From contig JBQTIB010000106.1 of assembly GCA_052389435.1 (NCBI GenBank), positions 1-64,000 of the forward strand: a DNA stretch of 64,000 nucleotides, read 5' to 3'. Both the position numbers and the translations under genes were made by a program. Under the pieces are notes generated by a model. That model did not search any database, was not told where the DNA came from, and saw nothing but the letters and a program-made list of their open reading frames with translations. The stretch is from JBQTKD01 sp052389435 (GTDB lineage Bacteria > Actinomycetota > Actinomycetes > Sporichthyales > Sporichthyaceae). The stretch's first letter is position 1, and each line of letters begins with the position of its first letter. Shown here piece by piece: positions 16,403 to 24,458 of this stretch.

Positions 16403-17401
16403 TCAGCCCAGGACCTTCAGGCCCTCCGCGACCAGGTCCGGGACGGCCTCCGCCGCACCGCGGGCATTGCCGGCGTCGGCTCCCTGGTGGGCGCGGTAGG
16501 CGATGCCCTCCGCGATCACCGCGAGCTTGAGGAACGCCAGGGCGCGGTAGAACTCCCAGTGCGCGGGCTCGCGGCCCGAGGCGGCCGCGTAGAGCTGTGC
16601 GAACTCGTCGGCGCTGGGGAACCGCGGGCTCGTCCAGGCTGCGGGCTGGCCGAGGATGACGTCGAGGGCGGGGTGTCGGTAGACGCCCATCAGCGCCAGG
16701 TCGGTCAGTGGATCGCCGAGGGTTGCGAGTTCCCAGTCCACGACCGCGAGCACAGCCGTGGGGTCGTCGGCGTCGAGGATCGTGTTGTCGATGCGGTAGT
16801 CCCCGTGGACGAGGCAGGCGCCGGACTCGGCCGGGATGCGCTCGGCCAGCCGCTCGTGGAGACGTTCGAGGTCGGGGAGTTCGCGGGTTCCGACGGCGTC
16901 CCACTGCCTACGCCACAGCGCGACCTGCCGGGTCAGGAACCCGGCGGGACGACCGAAACCGTCCAGCCCCACGGCTTGCACGTCCACCGAGTGCAGGCGC
17001 ACCAGCACGTCCACGAGTGTGCGCGAGACCGCGGCGACCTGATCGTCCGTCAGGCTTTCGAGTTCGGCTCGGTCCCGGACGATCGCGCCGGCGACCCACT
17101 CGACCACGGTGAACGGGGCGCCGAGCACGGCGGTGTCCTCGCAGAGCAGGACCGGCCGGGCCACGGGCACGTCGGTGGCGGCCAGCCCACTCGTAACCCG
17201 GAACTCGCGGGCTACGTCGTGCGCGGAGGCGGTGTGCCCGGCCGCGGGTGGACGGCGCACCGCCCAGCGCGTCGTCCCGTCGGTGACGGAGTAGGTCAGA
17301 TTGGACCGGCCGCCGGCGATCAGCCTCGCCTCGAGGGGCCCCTCCGTCGCGACGCCGTTCGCGTCGAGGTACCCACGCAGCGCATCGAGATCCAGACTCA
17401 C
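16403..17401 (-). CDS. Phosphotransferase-family protein (ACAD10/aminoglycoside phosphotransferase-like)
   Basis: A 332-residue protein of the APH/choline-kinase fold, as found beside acyl-CoA dehydrogenases in actinobacteria and fused to them in ACAD10/11. The catalytic loop is LVHGDYRIDN, and the metal-binding motif is VVDWELATLGDPLTDLA. In ACAD10/11 the kinase phosphorylates 4-hydroxyacyl-CoAs so that the dehydrogenase can convert them. The adjacent gene encodes an ACAD10/11-like dehydrogenase, supporting the same job here. GTG 17401 has GGAAGGGGGA upstream; a longer frame to 17575 lacks family similarity. Confidence 0.88.
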   Translation of the reverse strand: MSLDLDALRGYLDANGVATEGPLEARLIAGGRSNLTYSVTDGTTRWAVRRPPAAGHTASAHDVAREFRVTSGLAATDVPVARPVLLCEDTAVLGAPFTVVEWVAGAIVRDRAELESLTDDQVAAVSRTLVDVLVRLHSVDVQAVGLDGFGRPAGFLTRQVALWRRQWDAVGTRELPDLERLHERLAERIPAESGACLVHGDYRIDNTILDADDPTAVLAVVDWELATLGDPLTDLALMGVYRHPALDVILGQPAAWTSPRFPSADEFAQLYAAASGREPAHWEFYRALAFLKLAVIAEGIAYRAHQGADAGNARGAAEAVPDLVAEGLKVLG

Positions 17402-17537
17402 CGGTCCCCCTTCCTCGGCCCGTCGAACTCGCCCGCGGGCTCGTTCGCGCGGCCTCGTCGACCGGCCCGAGAAGTGTGCCCGAACACCGCCTCGCGAGGG
17501 CGTTCCCGCGCGGCTCGCGCCCCGTCGGCACGCTCGC

Positions 17538-18710
17538 TCAGGTCGCTTTCCGCTTCCGGTATCCGCTGACGGCACGGCGGGCGATGGCCATGCGGTGGAC
17601 CTCCGACGGCCCGTCGTAGATCCGGAACGGGCGCACGTCCCGCGCGATGCGCGCGACGGCGAGGTCCGCGGACATGCCCTGCCCGCCGCACAGTTGCTGG
17701 GACCGATCGGCTACGCGGCCGATGGCCTCGGCACCGAAGGTCTTGGCGATGGAGGTCTCCTGGCCGGCGCTCTCGCCGCGGTCGAGCGCCGCGCAGGCGA
17801 CGTCGAGCAGGGCGCGGGTGGCGGCGAGGTCGATCTCGTTGTCCGCGATCATCTGCTGCGCCATGCCGTGCTCGGCCAACGGGCGGCCGAACATGGTGCG
17901 CTCCGCGGCGTAGGCGACGGCGATTTCGTGCGCCCGCGCGGCCGCGCCGAGCCAGCGCATCACGTGCGTCATGCGCGCGGGGCCGAGGCGGACCTGGGCG
18001 TAGGCGAAGCCCTCGTCGACCGCGCCGAGGACGGATTCGTCGGGGGCGAACGCGCCGTCGAAGGTCATGTCGCAGTGCCCACCGACCATCGAGCGGTCGG
18101 TGGTCGGCACGTGCCGGCCCACCGTCATGCCGACGGTTGGGGCCGGGACGAGGAACATCGTCGCGCCGCCGCGGTCTCCGACCGAGCCGGAGGTGCGGGC
18201 CATGACGATGAAGAACGCGGCGCCGTCGGCGCCGGTGATGAAGGTCTTGCGGCCCTCGATTCGCCAGCCGCCGGGGACCTTCTCCGCCGTCGTGGTCAGA
18301 CCGGACGGGTCGGACCCGGCGCCTTCGGGTTCGGTCATCGCGAACGCCGAGCGGACCTCGCCCGTCGCGAGCGGAACGAGGAATTGCTCCTTCTGCGCCG
18401 CGCTCGCGACGACGTGCAGCAGATGGATGTTGCCCTCGTCGGGCGCGGCGGCGTTCAGCGCCAGCGGACCGAACAGCCCGTGCCCCGCCGCCTCGAAGAC
18501 CCGGGAGAACTGACTGAGCGTCAGTCCAAGGCCGCCGAGCTCGACCGGAACGTGCGGCGCGAAAATGCCCTCCGCGCGCGCGGCGGCCTGCAGTTTGACC
18601 CGCAGGTCGTCGCCGCCCGCGGCCGCGACGTCGCCGTCGTGCGCGTCCTCGATGGGCAGTACCTCGCGGCGCACGAACTCTGCCGTGCGCCGCGCGAGGT
18701 CGTCGATCAT
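17538..18710 (-). CDS. Acyl-CoA dehydrogenase (ACAD10/11-like)
   Basis: A 390-residue FAD-dependent dehydrogenase introducing a C2-C3 double bond in acyl-CoA. FAD-binding signatures FAMTEPEGAGSDPSG and the GRKTFITGA segment are present. The C-terminal FRIYDGPSEVHRMAIAR is typical of the ACAD10/11 subgroup. AAGGAG precedes ATG 18710. Same-strand neighbours encode the racemase, the SDR and the phosphotransferase, forming an apparent four-gene operon for branched or hydroxylated acyl-CoAs. Confidence 0.93.
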   Translation of the reverse strand: MIDDLARRTAEFVRREVLPIEDAHDGDVAAAGGDDLRVKLQAAARAEGIFAPHVPVELGGLGLTLSQFSRVFEAAGHGLFGPLALNAAAPDEGNIHLLHVVASAAQKEQFLVPLATGEVRSAFAMTEPEGAGSDPSGLTTTAEKVPGGWRIEGRKTFITGADGAAFFIVMARTSGSVGDRGGATMFLVPAPTVGMTVGRHVPTTDRSMVGGHCDMTFDGAFAPDESVLGAVDEGFAYAQVRLGPARMTHVMRWLGAAARAHEIAVAYAAERTMFGRPLAEHGMAQQMIADNEIDLAATRALLDVACAALDRGESAGQETSIAKTFGAEAIGRVADRSQQLCGGQGMSADLAVARIARDVRPFRIYDGPSEVHRMAIARRAVSGYRKRKAT

Positions 18711-18765
18711 CTGTTCTCCTTGCGAACGGTTGCGCGGGCCGAAGGCGTTCCGCGACGCTCGTCGG

Positions 18766-19527
18766 CTAGCGGGGGGCCATTCGGATCGCGCCGTCGAGGC
18801 GAATCGTTTCGCCGTTGAGCATGGGGTTCTCGACGATGTGCGCCACCATCGCCGCGTACTCGCTCGGCTTGCCGAGGCGCGAGGGGTGCGGCACCTGCTG
18901 CTCCAGGGAGGCGATGGCCTCCTCCGGAAGGGTCTCGAAGAGCGGGGTGCGGAACAGGCCGGGAGCGATGGTCACGACGCGGACCTTGTCGCGGGCGAGG
19001 TCGCGGGCGATCGGCAGGGTCATGCCGACGATGCCGCCCTGGGAGGCGGAGTAGGCGACCTGGCCGATCTGACCGTCGAACGCCGCGACGGAGGCGGTGT
19101 TGACGACGACGCCGCGCTCGCCGTCGACCTCGTCGGTCGCGATCATCGCGGCGGCGGCGAGGCGAATCATGTTGAAGGTGCCGACGAGGTTCACCCCGAT
19201 GATGCGCTGGAACTGCTCGAGCGCCATCGGGCCGTCCTTGCCGACGGTCTTGCCCGGGGTGCCGATGCCGGCGCAGTTCACCAGTACCCGCAGGGTGCCG
19301 AGCGACTTCGCGAGTTCGACTGCGGCGGTGGCCTGGGCCTCGTCGGTGACGTCGGTGGCCGCGAACGCGACGTCGGCGCCCATCTCCTCGGCGATGGTCT
19401 TGCCGTTGCTGGAGGGCAGGTCGACGATGACGACCTTGGCGCCGGCCGCGTGCAGTGCCTGCACCGTGGCGAGGCCGAGGCCGGACGCGCCGCCGGTGAC
19501 GAGGGCGCTGACTCCTGAGATCTGCAT
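18766..19527 (-). CDS. SDR, 3-hydroxyacyl-CoA dehydrogenase type 2-like, active-site Lys replaced
   Basis: A 253-residue short-chain dehydrogenase resembling HSD10 (3-hydroxyacyl-CoA/17-beta-hydroxysteroid dehydrogenase). It has TGGASGLG for NAD binding, the NCAGIG motif, a Ser in NTAS and the PIARDLA...TIAPGLFRTPL region. The catalytic YxxxK reads YSASQ: the codon at the Lys position is CAG (Gln). Either activity is altered or a different residue is used. ATG 19527 has GAGAGGA upstream and matches the family start; a longer ATG at 19554 overlaps the racemase stop. It is 17 bases behind the racemase gene. Confidence 0.88.
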   Translation of the reverse strand: MQISGVSALVTGGASGLGLATVQALHAAGAKVVIVDLPSSNGKTIAEEMGADVAFAATDVTDEAQATAAVELAKSLGTLRVLVNCAGIGTPGKTVGKDGPMALEQFQRIIGVNLVGTFNMIRLAAAAMIATDEVDGERGVVVNTASVAAFDGQIGQVAYSASQGGIVGMTLPIARDLARDKVRVVTIAPGLFRTPLFETLPEEAIASLEQQVPHPSRLGKPSEYAAMVAHIVENPMLNGETIRLDGAIRMAPR

Positions 19528-19544
19528 GGGGGTCCTCTCGATTC

Positions 19545-20645
19545 TCAAGCCCACAGGCGAAGAACGTCGCCGGCGGGAGTCGGGGTGTGCGGGGGAGGCT
19601 CGGGCAGGGGCGGCGCGGTCCGGGAGAAGCGAGGTGCCGGCGCGGCCTGCAGGACCCCGGAGATGTTCGCGACGCTACCCCGAGCCGCGATGTGCGGGTG
19701 CTCGGCCACCTCGTCCAGGGTGAGGACGGGGGTGACGCACGCGTCGGTGCCGTCGAAGTGCGCGGCCCATTCGTCGCGGGTCCTGGAGGCGAAAAGCTCG
19801 GTGAAGCGGGCGCGTAGGACCGGCCACCCGGATCGGTCGTGCTGGGCGGGCAACGGCTCGTCGGCGATCCCCAGGCCGGCGAGCAGTGCCGCGTAGAACT
19901 GCGGCTCCAGTGGGCCGACCGCGAGGTACCCACCGTCGGAACAGGCGTAGGTGGCGTAGAACGGGGCGCCGCCGTCGAGCAGGTTGCTGCCCGCGTCGCC
20001 CGACCACACGCCCTCCGCGCGCAGGCCCCAGACCATCTGCATGACCGCGGAGGTGCCGTCGACGATGGCGGCGTCGACGACCTGCCCGAGCCCGGAGGTC
20101 TTGCGTTCGTGCAGCGCCGCGAGGATGCCGACGACGAGGAACAGCGACCCGCCGCCGAAGTCGCCGACGAGGTTCAGCGGCGGTACGGGTTTGCCGCTCG
20201 TGTCGCGGATGGAGTGCAGCGCGCCGGTGAGGCCGATGTAGTTGATGTCGTGCCCGACGCTCTTGGCGAGCGGACCGTCCTGGCCCCAGCCGGTCATGCG
20301 GCCGTAGACCAGACCCGGATTGCGCTCGTGCATGTGCGCCGGGCCGATGCCGAGGCGTTCGGCGACGCCGGGCCGAAAGCCCTCGATCAGCACGTCGGCC
20401 TTCTCGGCGAGGCCGAGCACGGTGTCCCGGCCCGCTTCGGTCTTCAGGTCGGCGGCGACCAGGCGACGACCGCGGAGCATCCAGTCGGGAGAGCCGGGCG
20501 GAAGAACGCTCAGGCCGCCGGAGGGCCGGTCGACGCGGACGACGTCGGCCCCGAGGTCGGCCAGCAGCATCGCGGCGTGCGGACCCGGCCCGATGCCGCC
20601 GACCTCGACGACGCGGAGCCCGTCCAGTGGACCATGATGCCCCAT
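19545..20645 (-). CDS. Alpha-methylacyl-CoA racemase (CaiB/BaiF family III)
   Basis: A 366-residue enzyme that interconverts 2R- and 2S-methylacyl-CoA so that methyl-branched chains can enter beta-oxidation. It shows GRMTGWGQDGPLA, GHDINYI (catalytic His) and NLVGDFGGG (catalytic Asp), the pattern of the Mycobacterium tuberculosis racemase. ATG 20645 is chosen because GGGGAGC lies upstream and family members begin 'gPLdGlrVvE'; an ATG at 20678 is less likely. It is first in a four-gene operon with a TTAGC-type operator 41 bases upstream, divergent from a TetR gene. Confidence 0.93.
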   Translation of the reverse strand: MGHHGPLDGLRVVEVGGIGPGPHAAMLLADLGADVVRVDRPSGGLSVLPPGSPDWMLRGRRLVAADLKTEAGRDTVLGLAEKADVLIEGFRPGVAERLGIGPAHMHERNPGLVYGRMTGWGQDGPLAKSVGHDINYIGLTGALHSIRDTSGKPVPPLNLVGDFGGGSLFLVVGILAALHERKTSGLGQVVDAAIVDGTSAVMQMVWGLRAEGVWSGDAGSNLLDGGAPFYATYACSDGGYLAVGPLEPQFYAALLAGLGIADEPLPAQHDRSGWPVLRARFTELFASRTRDEWAAHFDGTDACVTPVLTLDEVAEHPHIAARGSVANISGVLQAAPAPRFSRTAPPLPEPPPHTPTPAGDVLRLWA

Positions 20646-20685
20646 CAGCAAAGCTCCCCAGGGATGCGCGATTCGCAAATCTATG

Positions 20686-20700
20686 TAACGCTCGCTAAGT
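20686..20700. promoter_or_regulatory. TTAGC-type operator 1 (TetR regulon 2)
   Basis: TAACGCTCGCTAAGT lies between the racemase operon and the divergent TetR gene. The same 15 bases occur again at 23084-23098, and a two-mismatch variant is found at 23178-23195. Confidence 0.75.
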
Positions 20701-20782
20701 AGCGTAGGCGCGGCGCTTCCAGAGCGTCAATGCGTCGGTGTCGTAGGGTTTCGCCGAGCGAGCTTCACGTGGACGGGTGGGA

Positions 20783-21451
20783 ATGGGCGATCTGCTGGAG
20801 CCGGTCCCGGAGGACTGGCGTGCATACCCGGAGCTCGAGCTCCCGCCGACCCTCGCCGGCGCCCTCGCCGCCTTCCAGGAGCAGGGCTACCACGGCACTT
20901 CGGTGCGCGACATCGCCTCGCGCATCGGCATGACGGTGCCCGCGCTGTACTACCACCACGGCAGCAAGGAGGGCACCCTCGTCGCCCTGCTCGCCGGCTC
21001 GGTGGGGCACCTGGCCGGGCGCGTACGGGTGGCGGTCGCCGCGGCCGGCCCGGACCCGGTGGACCAGTTCGCGAACTTCGTCGAGTGTGTCGTGCTGTTC
21101 ATGACCCACCGCGGAGCGCTGGCCGGTCTCGACTCGGAGATTCGAGCCCTGTCGGCACCCAATCGCCGTGCGTACGCGAAGGTCCGCAAGCAGGTCGAGG
21201 ACTCCTGTCGTGGCATCGTCGCGGCCGGTGTGGAGTCCGGCGACTTCACCGTCGCGCACGTCGAGGACACCGTCCGCGCCCTGCTCGGGATGCTGCAGGC
21301 CATCGCGACCTGGTTCGACGTCAACGGCGCCCTCACCCCCGAGGAGATCGCCTCCCGGTACGTCGAGATCTGCCTGCAGACGGTGGGCTCCCGCCGCACC
21401 CCCGCCGCGGCCGCCACCGCCCCGTCGCCCGCCCGCGCCCGCCGCCGTTGA
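20783..21451 (+). CDS. TetR-family regulator of the acyl-CoA catabolism genes
   Basis: A 222-residue TetR protein. The helix-turn-helix reads TSVRDIASRIGMTVPALYYHH, a form common among fatty-acid and steroid-related TetRs. The tail is Ala/Pro/Arg-rich and runs into a tandem repeat containing its stop codon. ATG 20783 is given; a GTG two codons earlier is also possible. By position it is the probable repressor acting at the TTAGC-N4-GCTAA sites in front of the racemase, thiolase and acyl-CoA dehydrogenase genes. Confidence 0.88.
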   Translation: MGDLLEPVPEDWRAYPELELPPTLAGALAAFQEQGYHGTSVRDIASRIGMTVPALYYHHGSKEGTLVALLAGSVGHLAGRVRVAVAAAGPDPVDQFANFVECVVLFMTHRGALAGLDSEIRALSAPNRRAYAKVRKQVEDSCRGIVAAGVESGDFTVAHVEDTVRALLGMLQAIATWFDVNGALTPEEIASRYVEICLQTVGSRRTPAAAATAPSPARARRR

Positions 21452-21539
21452 CGCGCTCGGTCCGGGCCCGCTCGCCGGTTGACGCGCTCGGTCCGGGCCC
21501 GCTCGCCGGTTGACGCGCTCCGTCCGGGCCCGCTCGCTC
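21447..21539. repeat. Tandem repeat, three 31-bp units
   Basis: Units begin at 21447, 21478 and 21509, each starting GTTGACGCGCTCGGTCCGGG (third copy CTCCG for CTCGG) and ending CCCGCTCGCCG or near it. The first unit contains the TGA stop of the TetR gene, so each further copy repeats this stop context. It looks like slippage or local duplication of the gene end. Confidence 0.85.
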
Positions 21540-21601
21540 GCGCCCCGCTTCCTTCCGGGAATGCTCGTGGGGATGTCGTCCCTCAAACATTCGCGACGCG
21601 G
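21540..21601. other. Non-coding spacer
   Basis: Between the tandem repeat and the first hairpin I see no gene, promoter or repeat. Confidence 0.4.
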
Positions 21602-21634
21602 ATGACTGTGGAGGCTGTCAGCCGCCACAGTCAT
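21602..21634. terminator. Long hairpin behind the TetR gene
   Basis: ATGACTGTGGAGGCTG-T-CAGCCGCCACAGTCAT: 16-base arms with a single mismatch and almost no loop. It probably ends transcription from the TetR gene, though no T-run follows. Confidence 0.6.
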
Positions 21635-21830
21635 GCTCGGTAACTTTCCGCCGGTAAGTTTCTGGCGTTCGTCGAGGGGCGGTTAAAGCCGCCGGCCGCG
21701 TGTATCGAAGAGATGCTCCGACACACGCGGCCGCGGTTTCGCGTGCCCCCCGTCGTCCCTTACGGAGAACACCTTGCGTACAGCTCCGACGTCCCGGTGC
21801 GGAGCTGCACCTCGTGCTGGTCTGTGGTAA
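21635..21830. other. Gene-free stretch with hairpins and an 18-codon ORF
   Basis: Two inverted repeats are visible: GGCCGCGTGT/ACACGCGGCC at 21694-21703 and 21723-21732 (10-bp perfect arms), and CAGCTCCG/CGGAGCTG at 21781-21788 and 21800-21807. A smaller GGCGG/CCGCC pair lies near 21680. An ORF of 18 codons (TTG 21774 to TAA 21828-21830) has ACGGAGA 6-8 bases before its start. It reads LRTAPTSRCGAAPRAGLW. The layout could be a structured leader whose downstream gene was lost, or simply repeats; no known riboswitch class was recognised. Confidence 0.35.
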
Positions 21831-21872
21831 TCCCGGGGATCGAGTGAGTAGGCGGGCACCCGATCCCCGGGA
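21831..21872. terminator. Hairpin terminator after the thiolase gene
   Basis: TCCCGGGGATCG and CGATCCCCGGGA are perfect 12-bp arms around an 18-base loop, ending three bases from the thiolase stop codon. It is placed to stop minus-strand transcription and may work in both directions. Confidence 0.7.
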
Positions 21873-21875
21873 TGC

Positions 21876-23054
21876 TCAGAGGCGCTCGACGATCGTCGCG
21901 TTCGCCATTCCCGCGCCCTCGCACATCGTCTGCAGCCCGTAGCGTCCGCCGGTGGCAGCCAGCTGGTTCACCAGGGTGCAGAGCAGGCGCGTGCCGGACG
22001 CGCCGAGCGGATGGCCGAGGGCAATCGCGCCACCGCGCGGGTTGAGCTTGCTCGGGTCGGCGTCGAAGGCCGCCTGCCAGAGCAGCGGTACCGGAGCGAA
22101 GGCCTCGTTGACCTCGTAGGCGTCGACGTCCCGGATCGACAGCCCACCCTTCGCCAACGCCTTTTCGGTCGCCGGCACGACGCCGTCGAGCATCAGCAGC
22201 GGGTTGCTTCCGGTGACCGAGAAGGAGTGGAAGCGGGCCCGCGGGGTGAGGCCGAGGCGCGCGGCGGTGGCGGCCTCCATGATCAGCACGCCCGAGGCGC
22301 CGTCGGCGAGCGACGAGGAGTTGCCGGGGGTGATGGACCAGTTGATCTCCGGGAAGCGGGCCGCGATGGCCTCGTCCACGAAGGAGGGATTCAGACCGGC
22401 CAGGCTCTCGACGGTGGTGCTCGCACGGACGGTCTCGTCGACGGTGTGGACGGCCGGCTTGCCGTCGGCACCGACGATCTCGACCGGCACGATCTCCCCG
22501 CTGAAGTCCGTGGCCGCGGCAAGACGGTGGGAGCGTGCCGAGTACTCGTCGAGCGTCTCGCGGTCCAGCTTCCACTGGGCGGCGAGAAGTTCGGCGGAGA
22601 TTCCCTGGTGGGCCAGGCCCTCCGGGTACCGCGCGGCGAGCGGCGCGGTGGGGTTCTTGCCGGCCAGCGAGGAGAACATGGGCACGCGGCTCATGGACTC
22701 GACGCCGCAGGCGATGACGACGTCGTAGGCGCCGGCGATGACGCCCTGTGCGGCGAAGTGCGCGGCCTGCTGGCTCGAGCCGCACTGGCGGTCGATGCTC
22801 GTCGCGGGCACGTGCTCAGGGAAGCCGGCGGCCAGCACCGCGGAGCGGGCGACGTTCAGGCTCTGCTCGCCGACCTGTGAGACGCACCCGGCGATGACGT
22901 CCTCGACGAGGGCGGGGTCCAGGTCGTTGCGGGTGACGAGGCCGCGGAGCACGGTGGCCAGCAGGTCGACGGGGTGAACGCCCGAGAGCGCACCGCCGGG
23001 CTTGCCCTTGCCGGACGCGGTCCGAACAACGTCCACGATCACTGCGTCGCGCAT
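21876..23054 (-). CDS. Acetyl-CoA acyltransferase (thiolase)
   Basis: A 392-residue thiolase catalysing CoA-dependent cleavage of 3-oxoacyl-CoA in the last step of beta-oxidation. The nucleophile Cys is in SIDRQCGSSQQ, and the other active-site motifs are VNEAFAPV, GGAIALGHPLGASG (His) and CEGAGMANATI (second Cys). GAGGAGG precedes ATG 23054. It is divergent from an acyl-CoA dehydrogenase gene, and the 152-base gap contains two TTAGC-type operators, one near each gene, suggesting joint control. Confidence 0.95.
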   Translation of the reverse strand: MRDAVIVDVVRTASGKGKPGGALSGVHPVDLLATVLRGLVTRNDLDPALVEDVIAGCVSQVGEQSLNVARSAVLAAGFPEHVPATSIDRQCGSSQQAAHFAAQGVIAGAYDVVIACGVESMSRVPMFSSLAGKNPTAPLAARYPEGLAHQGISAELLAAQWKLDRETLDEYSARSHRLAAATDFSGEIVPVEIVGADGKPAVHTVDETVRASTTVESLAGLNPSFVDEAIAARFPEINWSITPGNSSSLADGASGVLIMEAATAARLGLTPRARFHSFSVTGSNPLLMLDGVVPATEKALAKGGLSIRDVDAYEVNEAFAPVPLLWQAAFDADPSKLNPRGGAIALGHPLGASGTRLLCTLVNQLAATGGRYGLQTMCEGAGMANATIVERL

Positions 23055-23082
23055 GGCGACCTCCTCGATCGGAGCCAGTTAC

Positions 23083-23098
23083 CTAACGCTCGCTAAGT
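23083..23098. promoter_or_regulatory. TTAGC-type operator 2
   Basis: CTAACGCTCGCTAAGT, 29 bases upstream of the thiolase ATG, contains the identical 15-base core seen at 20686-20700. Confidence 0.75.
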
Positions 23099-23177
23099 GC
23101 GTTGGCGATTAAGTTACCCGTGAGTCACTAGAAGGTCAATAGGGGGATTGACCTATGTCGATCGGCTGCGCGAAGCT

Positions 23178-23195
23178 ACTTAGCGAACGCTAGGT
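23178..23195. promoter_or_regulatory. TTAGC-type operator 3
   Basis: ACTTAGCGAACGCTAGGT, directly in front of the GGAGGA ribosome-binding site of the acyl-CoA dehydrogenase. Read on the other strand it differs from operator 2 at two positions. Confidence 0.75.
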
Positions 23196-23206
23196 AGGAG
23201 GACGTT

Positions 23207-24376
23207 GTGACCGTTGGCCCTTGGGCGTCTCGCCCGCTGTTCGGTTCGGACCACGAGGACTTCCGCGGGGCGGTGCGCACGTACATCGAGCGCCACGTCT
23301 CGCCGCACGCGGAGCGTTGGGACGAGGAAGGCCTCGTGCCGCGCGAACCGTGGCTGGAGGCCGGCCGGCAGGGCTTCCTCGGCACGACGCTGCCGGAGGA
23401 CTTCGGCGGCGCGGGCCTGGCGGACTACCGCTTCCGCGCCGTGATGATCGAAGAACTCAACCGCGCCGCCGCCACCTGCGTCGCCGCCGGATTCGCGACG
23501 CACTGCGACATCGCGGTCCCCTACGTCGCCGAGCTCGCCAACCCCGAGCAGGCCAAGCGCTGGCTGCCCGGCCTGGCCTCCGGCGAGCTCATCGCCGCGA
23601 TCGCCATGACCGAACCCGGCGCGGGCAGCGACCTACAGGGCATCCGCGCCTCGGCCCGCCGCGACGGTTCCGATTGGGTGTTGAACGGCACCAAGACCTT
23701 CATCTCCAACGGGATTCTCGGCGACCTCGTCGTCGTCGTCGCCCGGACGGATCCCGACGCCGGCTCCCGCGGCCTGAGCCTGTTCGTCGTCGAGCGGGAC
23801 ATGCCCGGCTTCGAGCGCGGTCGCAAGCTGAAGAAGATGGGCCTGCACGGGCAGGACACCGCCGAACTCTCCTTCGACGAGGTACGGCTTCCCGCGGACA
23901 ATCTCCTCGGCGAACCCGGCCAGGCGTTTCGGTATCTGATGGAGCGCCTGCCGCTGGAGCGGCTGACGATCGCCTACAACGCCTGCGCGGCCACCCGCTC
24001 CGCCCTGGCCTGGACGCTCGACTACACCCGCGAACGCACCGCGTTCGGGCAGCGCATCGCGGACTTTCAGAACAGTGCGTTCGTACTGGCGGAGATCGCC
24101 ACCGAACTCGACGTCACGCAGGCCTTCGTCGACGAGGCCGTAATGAAGTTGAACCGCGGCGAGCTCACCGCCGTCGACGCCGCAAAGGCCAAGTGGTGGT
24201 GCACCGAAATGCACAAGCGCGCCGTCGACCGCTGCGTGCAACTCTTCGGCGGATACGGCTACATGGCCGAGTACCCCATCGCCCGCGGCTGGGCCGACGC
24301 CCGCGTCACCACCATTTTCGGTGGCACCACCGAGATCATGAAGGTGATCGTGAGCCGAGACCTGATCGGCAGGTGA
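23207..24376 (+). CDS. Acyl-CoA dehydrogenase
   Basis: A 389-residue FAD enzyme of the classical acyl-CoA dehydrogenase fold. It has the N-terminal helical domain, the FAD signature IAMTEPGAGSDLQGI, the second signature QLFGGYGYMAEYPI and the catalytic Glu in FGGTTEIMKVIV. GTG 23207 has GGAGGAC in front. It acts with the divergent thiolase and downstream SDR in beta-oxidation, with electrons passing to ETF. The operator overlapping its leader implies repression in the absence of substrate. Confidence 0.95.
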   Translation: MTVGPWASRPLFGSDHEDFRGAVRTYIERHVSPHAERWDEEGLVPREPWLEAGRQGFLGTTLPEDFGGAGLADYRFRAVMIEELNRAAATCVAAGFATHCDIAVPYVAELANPEQAKRWLPGLASGELIAAIAMTEPGAGSDLQGIRASARRDGSDWVLNGTKTFISNGILGDLVVVVARTDPDAGSRGLSLFVVERDMPGFERGRKLKKMGLHGQDTAELSFDEVRLPADNLLGEPGQAFRYLMERLPLERLTIAYNACAATRSALAWTLDYTRERTAFGQRIADFQNSAFVLAEIATELDVTQAFVDEAVMKLNRGELTAVDAAKAKWWCTEMHKRAVDRCVQLFGGYGYMAEYPIARGWADARVTTIFGGTTEIMKVIVSRDLIGR

Positions 24377-24458
24377 GCGCGCCTCTTTCTCGTGGCGTCC
24401 GCCGAAGGGTGACCCATAGCGCTCGGTTGAGCGGACGCGCCGAGGGTGGAGGGGCGTC

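Noticed and set aside
20671..20685. An eighth copy of the 19-bp operator near the racemase start (CAAATCTATG)
   Set aside because: Only part of the left arm matches and no TAGGTT follows at the right distance. The site overlaps the other (TTAGC) motif instead.
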